Shown: positions 20,007-28,500 of the stretch, piece by piece | How positions within the stretch are numbered: position 1 is the first letter of the stretch | Layout of the letters: each line of letters begins with the position of its first letter | From: Kordia antarctica | GTDB taxonomy: Bacteria; Bacteroidota; Bacteroidia; Flavobacteriales; Flavobacteriaceae | DNA: 64,000 nucleotides | NCBI RefSeq assembly: GCF_009901525.1 | Contig: NZ_CP019288.1 | Span: forward strand, 1,364,001 to 1,428,000 | Direction: 5' to 3' | The notes under the pieces: generated by a model | Seen by the model: the letters and a program-made list of their open reading frames with translations, nothing else | Database searches by the model: none | What the model was told of the DNA's origin: nothing | Made by a program: the position numbers and the translations under genes

Positions 20007-20023
20007 TCAACTTTCGTGCCAAA
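20007..20023 (-). promoter_or_regulatory. Sigma-54-like promoter element, unit 1
   Basis: The minus strand reads TTTGGCACGAAAGTTGA. The GG dinucleotide and the following G are separated by the 10 bases typical of -24/-12 promoters, but the -12 position is GA rather than GC. Confidence 0.55.
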
Positions 20024-20086
20024 TACTTACAAGGATTCTTAAAATATATAGCACTTTTGTTAAATATTTAAAATTGTATGTTAACG

Positions 20087-20200
20087 AAAAAAACACCTCA
20101 CAAGCGTGAAGTGTTTTATACTAACTAACCAACCAAAATGTAATACGACTCTTTTACTTCAAGTAACCAGCTCTGTGTAATGTCATCATCATACTACGCT
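20087..20200 (-). ncRNA. Tandem small RNA, unit 2
   Basis: About 114 nt between a sigma-54-like element and a terminator (stem AACACTTCAC/GTGAGGTGTT, loop GCTT, then a T-run). The closing stem is GTAGTATG/CGTATTAC with two G-U pairs. The interior includes ACAGAGCTGGTTACTTGAAG. Almost identical to units 3 and 4. Confidence 0.72.
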
Positions 20201-20210
20201 TTTATACATT

Positions 20211-20228
20211 TCAATTTCCGTGCCAAAA
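20211..20228 (-). promoter_or_regulatory. Sigma-54-like promoter element, unit 2
   Basis: The minus strand reads TTTTGGCACGGAAATTGA: a -24 box TTGGCACG and a -12 half TTGA at the canonical spacing. Confidence 0.55.
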
Positions 20229-20290
20229 TGAAATTTATATTCTTAAATAATGTTAGTGTTTTGTTAAAGATTTAGAATATACTATTAACG

Positions 20291-20405
20291 AAAAAAACAC
20301 CTCACAAGCGTGAAGTGTTTTTATACTAACTAACCAACCAAAATGTAATACGACTCTTTTACTTCAAGTAACCAACTCTGTGTAATGTCATCATCATAGT
20401 ACACT
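20291..20405 (-). ncRNA. Tandem small RNA, unit 3
   Basis: Same layout as unit 2. The closing stem GTACTATG/CGTATTAC has one C-T mismatch, the only unit in which the helix is imperfect, so this copy may be decaying. The terminator hairpin is at 20296-20319. Confidence 0.7.
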
Positions 20406-20415
20406 TTTATACATT

Positions 20416-20434
20416 TCAACTTCCGTGCCAAAAT
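20416..20434 (-). promoter_or_regulatory. Sigma-54-like promoter element, unit 3
   Basis: The minus strand reads TTTTGGCACGGAAGTTGA. The -24 box is identical to those of the other units. Confidence 0.55.
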
Positions 20435-20495
20435 TGGATTTGTGTTTATAAATAATGTTAGTGTTTTGTTAAAAATTTAGAATATACTATTAACG

Positions 20496-20609
20496 AAAAA
20501 AACACCTCACAAGCGTGAAGTGTTTTTATACTAACTAACCAACCAAAATGTAATATGACTCTTTTACTTCAAGTAACCAGCTCTGTGTAATGTCATCATC
20601 ATACTACGC
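20496..20609 (-). ncRNA. Tandem small RNA, unit 4
   Basis: Same layout as unit 2. The closing stem is GTAGTATG/CATATTAC, fully paired with one G-U. A change relative to unit 2 turns a G-U pair into A-U, conserving the helix. The terminator hairpin is at 20501-20524. Confidence 0.72.
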
Positions 20610-20619
20610 TTTACATATT

Positions 20620-20637
20620 TCAATTTCCGTGCCAAAA
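20620..20637 (-). promoter_or_regulatory. Sigma-54-like promoter element, unit 4
   Basis: The minus strand reads TTTTGGCACGGAAATTGA, identical to the unit 2 element. Confidence 0.55.
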
Positions 20638-20698
20638 TTTGATTTGTGTTTATAAATAATGTTAGTTTTTTGTTAAATAATCAGAACATATAGGAACT

Positions 20699-20815
20699 AA
20701 AAAAACACTTCACGTTTATGAAGTGTTTTTTTAAACTAACTAACCAATCAAATGTAACACGACTATCTTTAAATTGAGTAAGCCACTCTACATAATGTCC
20801 TCACCGCGTTACATT
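20699..20815 (-). ncRNA. Tandem small RNA, unit 5 (diverged)
   Basis: The most upstream and most diverged unit. The closing stem is GTAACGCG/CGTGTTAC, fully paired although several positions differ from the other units; two positions show paired changes. The terminator is a perfect 12-bp stem (AAAAACACTTCA/TGAAGTGTTTTT). The interior loop region keeps only partial similarity (GGACATTATGTAGAGTGGCT). Confidence 0.68.
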
Positions 20816-20824
20816 TTACTATAA

Positions 20825-20843
20825 TCCAAGTACCGTGCCAAAA
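20825..20843 (-). promoter_or_regulatory. Sigma-54-like promoter element, unit 5
   Basis: The minus strand reads TTTTGGCACGGTACTTGGA. The -24 box is invariant; the -12 half is TTGG. Confidence 0.5.
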
Positions 20844-21135
20844 ATGATTTTATGAGTATTTTTTGTTTGAGATTTAATTCAATACTCAATATGTACACTT
20901 GCGTGAATTTGCTTTGAGTGCTATCATATTTGTACAACAACGACTCAACACACTATGTAATATTGAACCTATTGGCAATAAAAATTCGTACGCTTGAAGC
21001 ATCTCAGGAAACATTCATGCTAATTTGCAGAAAAACACTCAAAAAACATGAATTTTCAAATCTAAAAAATTCATAAATCAAAAATCGTAAATCTACAATC
21101 AATACAAAATACTATCTTTACGCAAAAATCAATTC
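20844..21135. other. Intergenic region between RNA array and rmuC
   Basis: About 290 bp without a gene. It must hold the rmuC promoter; TATCTTTA near 21113, close to the start, is a partial match to the TAnnTTTG -7 element. I see nothing else. Confidence 0.4.
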
Positions 21136-22554
21136 ATGTCAGAAATCGTTATTTATATTATCCTCATTGTGGTGTTTTTAGCCGTTGGTATTTTCTTGGG
21201 AATGTACATTGGTAATCTAAAAACAAAAGCACAACAAGAAGGTTTGCAAGAGCGTAATTATCGATTACAATTACAATTTGATGATTTCAAAGTAGCAGTC
21301 GATAACGAAAAGTCGCAACAAAACGAGTCGTTTCAACAGCAACTAAATGGCATCAAAGAAAATTTATCCAAAACCGAACATGATCGCGAAGAAATTAGAC
21401 GCGAAAAAGATTTCCTCAATGTAGAACTCGCTCGGAGAAATTCTGAATTAGAAAATCTACAAAAACAATTACGCGAACGCGACGAACAAATGAAAGTGCA
21501 GCAAGAACAATTGCGCAAAGATTTTGAGCTACTCGCAAATAAAATTCTGGAAGAAAAATCATCAAAATTTACCGAGCAAAACAAAGAGAATATAAAAAAT
21601 ATTTTGACGCCACTTCAAGAAAAAATTCAACACTTTGAAAAGAAAGTGGAAGACAGTCAAAAGGAAAACATAAGTATTCATTCCGCTTTGCGCGAAAAAC
21701 TATCTGAACTTAGTAAAGCAAATATTCAAATCAGTCAAGAAGCTGTCAATCTAACGAAAGCCTTAAAAGGTGACAGCAAAATGCAAGGAAATTGGGGCGA
21801 ATTGGTCTTAGAGCGTGTTTTGGAAAAAAGTGGTTTAGAAAAAGATCGCGAATATGTAGTGCAACAAAATTTCGCTCGTGAAGATGGTTCGCGTTCATTA
21901 CCTGATGTGATTATCAACTTGCCAAATAATAAAAAAATGGTGATTGATTCCAAAGTTTCGCTAACTTCATACGAACGTTTTGTAAACTGCGAAGATTCAG
22001 AAAGAGCAATGTATCTAAAAGAACATTTAACTTCAATAAAACGACATATAGATCAACTTTCAGCAAAGAAATACGAAGACTTATACGAAATAGAAAGTCC
22101 CGATTTTGTATTAATGTTTGTACCAATAGAACCTGCGTTTGCCATTGCAATTAATGAAGATAATTCGTTATACAACAAAGCATTCGAAAAAAATATTGTC
22201 ATTGTAACTCCAACAACGTTACTCGCTACTTTACGTACGATTGACACGATGTGGAATAATGAAAAACAACAACAAAACGCAATTGAAATTGCGCGACAAG
22301 CTGGTTCATTATACGATAAATTTGAAGGTTTTATGAGCGACCTCATCGGAATTGGAAAAAAGATCGACGCTACAAAATCTGACTATTCTTCAGCGATGAA
22401 TAAACTGTTTGAAGGTCGTGGAAACATCATCACAAGTATTGAAAAGATCAAAAAAATGGGCGCGAAAGCTAAAAAGTCACTTCCAGAAGCTATCATAAAA
22501 CGTGCTAAAAATGAACATCTAAATCATGATGAAGAACCGAAACGATTGCTTTAG
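21136..22554 (+). CDS. rmuC: DNA recombination protein RmuC
   Basis: 472 residues. An N-terminal membrane anchor (IYIILIVVFLAVGIFLGMYIG-like, ~5-25) is followed by a long coiled coil (~30-200) and the RmuC nuclease-like core (GNWGELVLERVLEKSGL, LPDVIINLPNNKKMVIDSK, DFVLMFVPIEPAF). This is the normal order and length for the family. RmuC is associated with limiting DNA inversions and rearrangements and has a PD-(D/E)XK-like fold. It stands alone on the plus strand. Confidence 0.93.
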   Translation: MSEIVIYIILIVVFLAVGIFLGMYIGNLKTKAQQEGLQERNYRLQLQFDDFKVAVDNEKSQQNESFQQQLNGIKENLSKTEHDREEIRREKDFLNVELARRNSELENLQKQLRERDEQMKVQQEQLRKDFELLANKILEEKSSKFTEQNKENIKNILTPLQEKIQHFEKKVEDSQKENISIHSALREKLSELSKANIQISQEAVNLTKALKGDSKMQGNWGELVLERVLEKSGLEKDREYVVQQNFAREDGSRSLPDVIINLPNNKKMVIDSKVSLTSYERFVNCEDSERAMYLKEHLTSIKRHIDQLSAKKYEDLYEIESPDFVLMFVPIEPAFAIAINEDNSLYNKAFEKNIVIVTPTTLLATLRTIDTMWNNEKQQQNAIEIARQAGSLYDKFEGFMSDLIGIGKKIDATKSDYSSAMNKLFEGRGNIITSIEKIKKMGAKAKKSLPEAIIKRAKNEHLNHDEEPKRLL

Positions 22555-22891
22555 GTATTTCTCAGTTTGCAGTTTTCAGTTGTGAGTTTATTAGTTTTTT
22601 TCGTCATTACGAGGAGTGAGCGACGAAGTAATCTGCTACTCGAAAAGCAAATTTCCACACTTCGACTCCGCTCAGTGTTCGTAAGCTAACTAATCTAAAA
22701 GCGAAGCGAATACAATATTCTTATGGCACAATTTTAGTTTAAAAGTTGAAAGGTTTATGAGTTTATCTAATGGATAAATAATTCACATACCAAAATACCA
22801 AAAGCAAAGCGAGTTCAAAAAAAAACACCTTATCAGAATAATTGATAAGGTATTTTTATAACGTTGCCGTTCATTCGGAAATCGATTCATA
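22555..22891. other. Intergenic region with dispersed repeats and terminator
   Basis: It contains fragments of dispersed flavobacterial intergenic repeats (CGTCATTACGAGGAGTGAG near 22603 and CTTCGACTCCGCTCAGTG near 22660) and the terminator of the minus-strand lipoprotein gene. No ORF. Confidence 0.5.
22821..22857 (-). terminator. Terminator of 191-aa lipoprotein gene
   Basis: The stem ACCTTATCA/TGATAAGGT (22827-22851) lies ~35 bp past the minus-strand stop and is followed, in that direction, by TGTTTTTTTT. Confidence 0.75.
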
Positions 22892-23467
22892 TTAAGCATT
22901 TTTTACCGTAATTGCTACTGCTTTTCCAGGTGCTAATTCTTTAGCTACTTTTACTTTTGCTAAGTGTTTCACTAATTGTTGGTCTTCTTTCCATTCGCCA
23001 TTTACAAACAAAGCTGCTTCATAAATTGTTCCTTCTGTGGTCAATTTAACTCGTAAACCGTCATACTGTACATTGTACGTTTTTAGTGCGCTTGCATAGT
23101 TTGTTTCAAACCAAAGTTCTGCTTCTTTTGCACTTTTCGCTAATGCTTCTGGTGTAGATTCTCTTTTTCTTTCTGCTAATTCTGCTTTTGCCAATGCTTC
23201 TTTCAGTGACAATTCTGCGGCAGCAATACTATCTATTTCACGTTGTGCTTCTGCAGCTTCCATTAATTTGATATCGTTCAATGTTTTTGAATATGCAATG
23301 CAATCATCCATTGCTTTTTCTTCAAACTGAACAGTCGTTTCTTGTGCTACATTTTCTGTTATTGTTACTTCTTGCACTTTTTGAGTTGTGCTTTCTTTTG
23401 TTGATGTGTTGCAAGCTATAAATGTCATTGCTACCAATCCTACTGCTGTAAATACTGTACGTTTCAT
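22892..23467 (-). CDS. Lipoprotein with WFxxNY/YDGxRVK C-terminal domain
   Basis: 191 residues. The signal peptide ends in a lipobox-like FIAC. A low-complexity Ala/Glu-rich helix follows (~60-115), then a ~75-residue C-terminal domain (LWFETNYASALKTYNV, YDGLRVKLTTEGTIYEAALFVNGEW, GKAVAITVKN). The same domain ends the VIT/VWA protein at 32792-34948. Its promoter carries the same paired direct repeats as that gene. Function unknown; it is probably anchored in the envelope and facing the periplasm or the outside. Confidence 0.7.
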   Translation of the reverse strand: MKRTVFTAVGLVAMTFIACNTSTKESTTQKVQEVTITENVAQETTVQFEEKAMDDCIAYSKTLNDIKLMEAAEAQREIDSIAAAELSLKEALAKAELAERKRESTPEALAKSAKEAELWFETNYASALKTYNVQYDGLRVKLTTEGTIYEAALFVNGEWKEDQQLVKHLAKVKVAKELAPGKAVAITVKNA

Positions 23468-23541
23468 AAGTGTTTGTTTTAAGTGTTATACTTGATTTAT
23501 AGTTCAAATATGCAACGAAACGCTGGAACAATTTGGGTAGC

Positions 23542-23575
23542 TTTAGTATTCGTTATGAATCATCTAGAATTCGTA
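23542..23575 (-). promoter_or_regulatory. Paired direct repeats, LytTR-site-like
   Basis: TTTAGTATTCGTT and TCTAGAATTCGTA are repeated with a 21-bp period. The near edge is 75 bp upstream of the 191-aa gene start, the same distance as an equivalent pair before the VIT/VWA gene. Confidence 0.6.
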
Positions 23576-23612
23576 GTGGAATGATGAAATGATCCGATAA
23601 AACATGTTATTT

Positions 23613-25451
23613 TTAGAAGATAAATAACTTAAAACCTTTTTTCCGTTTTAGCGGTTTTACTGGAAACATCTTAAATTTTATAGTAGCTGGCAAAGCTTCA
23701 TTCATGAATAAGTATGCATGATTATAGATAGATTTGTTTAAGTCTAAATTTGGCACATAATTTCCGTGTGTCTTTTTTTGTTCTATAATAAATACTTTCT
23801 TTTGATCGGCTCTAAATTTCATTGGTATACTTTTAGAACCCAATTTCCCTCCTATAAAAAGTTCGTCATTTCGGTATTCTTGATTCGGATAAATCACTTT
23901 AAAAGTTAGTCCTAAAGTTGCAATATTATAAAAATAAGAAACCGCTTTTCTATTTCGAATTGTAGTAGCGCCAGTTTCATCAGTTTCCATAACGAAGTAG
24001 TAATCCAATAATTTTTTTGATTTCTGTTTCTTATCTAAATTCATCAAGTATTGTAAATAAGAAGCATATGTTAATCCGTTGGAAAGTGTTTCAATTGGAC
24101 GATCTAACAAAATGATTTCCTTTCCGCTAGTTATCGTGTATGTATTCTTTTTAATGTATAATTGAAAATCTGCTTTATTGGTAATTACAGGTTGATTTCC
24201 TTTTGGAGTTAAATACAACGAGGAAAGACCTTTAGATTCCTCTGAAAAAAGCTGAATTTTGAATGACTTTTCAATGTATTGTAATTGAATTGGCACCAAT
24301 AATGAGTTGTTCAAAATTTCTTTATCAATAGATGTGTTACAGATAAATTTACTTTCTGTTTCATTAGCCGTGACTACTTTTCCGTAGCCAACAATACGAT
24401 CATTTGCACGATGTATAATTTTAAAAATTACATCTTCAGTAATTCCATGAATCTTTCCGTAAGGTAAATACAAAGCTCTATTTTTATCTACTCTAAAATC
24501 TTTTGGAAAATAGCTCGTTAAGAAATATGAATATTTGGATGTGATTTCAGACGTATTGAAAAGTGTTTCGGTAATATCGCCGCTTAATGTTGGTTTTTGA
24601 GAAGAAATTCCTTCTAGAAAATCAAATGATTCCAATACATTTTTTTTGAAAAAATACTGATAACTAATTCCTGTAGAACCTTTTATCTCATTAAATCCAT
24701 TTACAATAGCATATGTCAACGAACCTAAATCTTTGCTATATTGCGTATTTACTTGATGGGCTTCGGAAGCTGTCATTAATATAAATGGACCCAATTTTTT
24801 GTCAGTATCAAAAAGCTCCTTCAGTTCTAAACTATCTTTTGCCTTTTTCGAAACGATATCTTTTAAGATAAATTTTTTATTGGTTCCTCTAATTGGTAAA
24901 TTATCCGAACCTTTATCGGTTGTTCCTGAAAAACAGGCATCTACGCCCATAAAAAGTTGCCCTTTTTGGTTTAACCGTTTTCTAATATCGTAAATAATAA
25001 GTTGTAATTCATCATCTAATAAATGCTTTTCTCCTTTATAATTTGCTTGATATTTGGCTTCCTTTGGCGTGTCATACAATACAATTGCTTCATCTAATTG
25101 ATCTTGTTTTTCATCGCCATTACTATCTGTAATTTGTTGTCCGTGCGAAGCAAAATATAAAAATACAATACTGGTAGAATCTTTTATAGTTGTAGTAAAA
25201 CTTCGCAAACTATCTAACACATTTTGCTTTGTAGCATCTTCATTTTTAAGTAGATGAATGTCTTTTGAATGAAATCCTTGCGTCATTAAAAACGCTCGTA
25301 AATACTCCACATCATTATCTCCAGAAATATTTGTCCAACCTAATCCTGAATCTTCATAATTTCCAACACCAACCAAAAAAGCTTTCTTAGTTTGTGCATT
25401 CACAGAAAAAAAAGACAGGAATAACCAACAAATAGCAAGTATTGTACGCAT
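23613..25451 (-). CDS. Secreted caspase-family (C14) protein
   Basis: 612 residues. Signal peptide MRTILAICWLFLSFFSVNAQ. Residues ~22-290 form a caspase-like domain (KAFLVGVGNYED) with catalytic His103 in YFASHGQQI and Cys173 in GVDACFSGT. The remainder (~300-612) is beta-rich and unassigned. Both catalytic residues are present, so proteolytic activity is plausible, in the periplasm or outside. It is divergent from a second, larger caspase-domain gene starting ~50 bp away, suggesting shared control. Confidence 0.85.
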   Translation of the reverse strand: MRTILAICWLFLSFFSVNAQTKKAFLVGVGNYEDSGLGWTNISGDNDVEYLRAFLMTQGFHSKDIHLLKNEDATKQNVLDSLRSFTTTIKDSTSIVFLYFASHGQQITDSNGDEKQDQLDEAIVLYDTPKEAKYQANYKGEKHLLDDELQLIIYDIRKRLNQKGQLFMGVDACFSGTTDKGSDNLPIRGTNKKFILKDIVSKKAKDSLELKELFDTDKKLGPFILMTASEAHQVNTQYSKDLGSLTYAIVNGFNEIKGSTGISYQYFFKKNVLESFDFLEGISSQKPTLSGDITETLFNTSEITSKYSYFLTSYFPKDFRVDKNRALYLPYGKIHGITEDVIFKIIHRANDRIVGYGKVVTANETESKFICNTSIDKEILNNSLLVPIQLQYIEKSFKIQLFSEESKGLSSLYLTPKGNQPVITNKADFQLYIKKNTYTITSGKEIILLDRPIETLSNGLTYASYLQYLMNLDKKQKSKKLLDYYFVMETDETGATTIRNRKAVSYFYNIATLGLTFKVIYPNQEYRNDELFIGGKLGSKSIPMKFRADQKKVFIIEQKKTHGNYVPNLDLNKSIYNHAYLFMNEALPATIKFKMFPVKPLKRKKGFKLFIF

Positions 25452-25502
25452 TTAACTTATTTTTTTCTAAATTTAAGCATAATCTTTAAATATCAACTCG
25501 TT

Positions 25503-28500
25503 ATACATTCTTCCTTAAAAACATTCCTCATTCGTTGTTGCATTTTTCTATGTATTACAACTACTTTTTCTCAGACAACTGAAAAAAAGCTAGCATTAAA
25601 ATTTGATAGTTTTGACGAAGTATACAAAGCTTTAGAAGATGGAGAGGAAACGATTCACATAAACCGCAAAGAAAACAGAATCGTCATTCCTACGCGTCAA
25701 GGACTTTCTTTGTATAGTATTTCTCCATTCAGAAAAATGAATTATGTTCAAAATACCATTCTCGATTCATTAATTGATACTTCAGATGAATTATATGACG
25801 ATACTATAAAAAGCTGTATTTATTACACAGATTATACGGTTAAACTTGAAAAAAATTGCAAACACACTAAACATTCTGATGATTTTGTAGCATCAAATAG
25901 TAAGCTTCAACCGATACTTAGCTTAGCATATGATAAAGAGGAAACAAAAGATTTTCTGAAAGATTTAGCAATTAAATTTGATCCGTTAAAATTCGTTTCT
26001 GCACTATTCATCATTGATATTAGTACAATAGATCCTAAACATATTTCTAATGTAGATGGTGAGTTTGAATTTTCTGCGGAAGCAAATCTCGAAGAAAACA
26101 TCGAAAAATATCTAAAGTATGTCATTATAAATTATAACGATCGATGTGTTGCGTATACAAAAGATGGAACTGTTGTGTTTGAGGAAAAAATGGCGTCCAC
26201 CAACTTTTATAATAATGGCTCTTTTGTTTTGACAAGCTACGAAATGATTTCGCCGTTGGCACATTTATACACAGGAGTTAGTTTTGCAGGTTTTGAAATT
26301 GCAAAGAAAAATATATTTTTACTTGATTTTCAATTCCAAAATAAACAATTTGTTACCTCTTTAAAAAATCAAAAAAGAGATGGAACTAAAACATTTCAAG
26401 TAGCAGAAGCATTTAAAAAATTCATGCTTTCTACAGAAAACATCATACTTAAAAATAATACACCAAAAAGATTCGTTGTAAACACATTTAATAGAAATAA
26501 AAAAGTAGTGTTTGATGCAAGTGCGATTACTAAAAAAACATCTTATGAAAATCTTGTAATTACCTACGAATCGCTAGAATTAAATTTAGATACTGAATTT
26601 AAGAACGAAAACAGCTTTGACTATGAAATTCTAAGTTCATTTAAAGATTTTATAGTCGTTCTCAAAAAAGAGATCTATAAAGACGATGCTTCTGTTTTTA
26701 ATAATGAATTAATACTTATTGGCGTTGCAGATGGACAATTAAAACACGAATTATTAATCACCTTTTTCTCCTATCTTCAAATAGAAGAAATAGTTCTTTT
26801 AGAAGGAAATGAACAAATAGAAATTGCCGCTTTTTTTCTTGATAAAACAAAAAATACACGGCAAATAGAAAGTTTTATAATCGATTCATTTTTTGAATTT
26901 TATCACAATGGAACAATAAAATTTAATGGAACTAAGAACCATCTTGAAAGTAATAATGGTCTTTATATGCTATTTAATACTGATATTGGCTACACTAAAA
27001 ATGTTTATAAAGAATATACAAATGTCGTTTATGATTATGTCGATATTAATAATGGAAATTACTATATGTATTATGATTATGAATATCCGAAAGATACATT
27101 TTTCATTAATAATATAACTGCAACAAACTTCAAATTAGACAATTATGTAACTGCAACAGTAAATGATCTTGTAGATGCAAAAAATATTGAAACACTATCT
27201 TTATACAAACAGAATCTTCTTGATACTGAAAATATTCAGGTTGAATATACGTATGAAAAAGTATTTAAAGATGAATATTCATATGAACAAAAAGATACAT
27301 ATCGAATTACGACTAACGGCAAAGAAAAATCAGTTCAACTAAAAACATATTCGCGAAAAATTGGACAAAAATATGCGTTGTCGCCTTCGGTATTAGTAGG
27401 CTATTCTAATGATTTAAAGTACTTTCTTTTTTATTCGAATGATGATCTTATAAATGGTTCCCTAAAAGTATATGATTTTGAAAAAGGTACCTTTATTTTT
27501 TCTAAATTTTTAGGTGGCAATCGCACTTCTGCAAACATTGATTATTTCCAAGGAATGTCTTTTTCTGTATTTAAAGACAAACTAATCATTCGCTATAACA
27601 ATGTTGAATCTGAGATTTATGATCTCAATACTTCTGAAAAATTAGCAGACTATTATTACTATTCAGATGACGAATGGTATGTAGTTACACCAAGCGGTTT
27701 GTATGACAAATCCAGTAAAAAAACGGATAAACTCTATTATGTGTATGACAAGAAAGAGCTTTTTGAATTGGATCAATTTAAAAAAGAATACCAATACAAC
27801 GATCTCTTGCCATTAATTTTAGGTATTAGCGACAGATCGTTTCCAAAACAATTGAATCTACAAGATGAAATTAAAAAATTGCCGCCTGAAATTGTATATC
27901 AAATTCAAAATAACAAAACACTAAAAGGAACGATTAAAAAACGAGAAGGTGGCGCACGTAATATTTTTTTCTGCATTGCTGGAAGTGAAAAAAAAGAAAT
28001 TAAGCCACAATTTAATTCGGAAGGAATTGCTTCTTTTAAAATAGACCTTTCTGAGTTTAAAGATGATTATCTTAATGAAAACAATAAAATTTATGTAAAA
28101 GCTTCCAATGCAACGAATACAATTACGAGCAAAGGCGAAATCTTAAACTTTCAATATCAACAAAACACGCAAGAAATTACCAAAGCAACGGAGGAAGATA
28201 AAAATGAACCCATCACAAATGCAAAACTCTATGCGCTTTTTGTCGGAATTGAAAATTATGACAACAGACCTTTAGAATATGCGGAAGATGATGCAAGCGA
28301 CATGAAAATGTGTGTGGAACTCATTAATAAAAACTTATACACGAATGCGCCTGAAATTATCTATTTACCAAACGAAGAAGCGTCTAAAAAAAACATTACA
28401 GATGCATTAAAATACATTCAAGAAAAAGCAAATGCGGAAGATGTTGTCCTACTCTACTTTAGCGGGCACGGAATTACTGGAGAAGCATTAGAAAATGATT

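Larger units (their letters stand above)
19883..20843 (-). repeat. Five tandem ~204-bp small-RNA-like units
   Basis: Terminator hairpins recur at about 19890, 20092, 20296, 20501 and 20701, a period of 203-205 bp. Each unit, read on the minus strand, has TTTGGCACG..TTGA/G, then a conserved ~75-nt block, then GGTTGGTTAGTTAG, then a hairpin with a T-tract. Units 2-4 are nearly identical. Unit 1 has a different terminator stem, and unit 5 is clearly diverged in the transcribed part. There is no ORF in the array. Confidence 0.9.

Noticed and set aside
19883-20843. CRISPR array or riboswitch series
   Set aside because: Units are ~204 bp with no unique spacers, and no downstream gene is on the same strand within read-through distance in a riboswitch layout; each unit ends in its own terminator.
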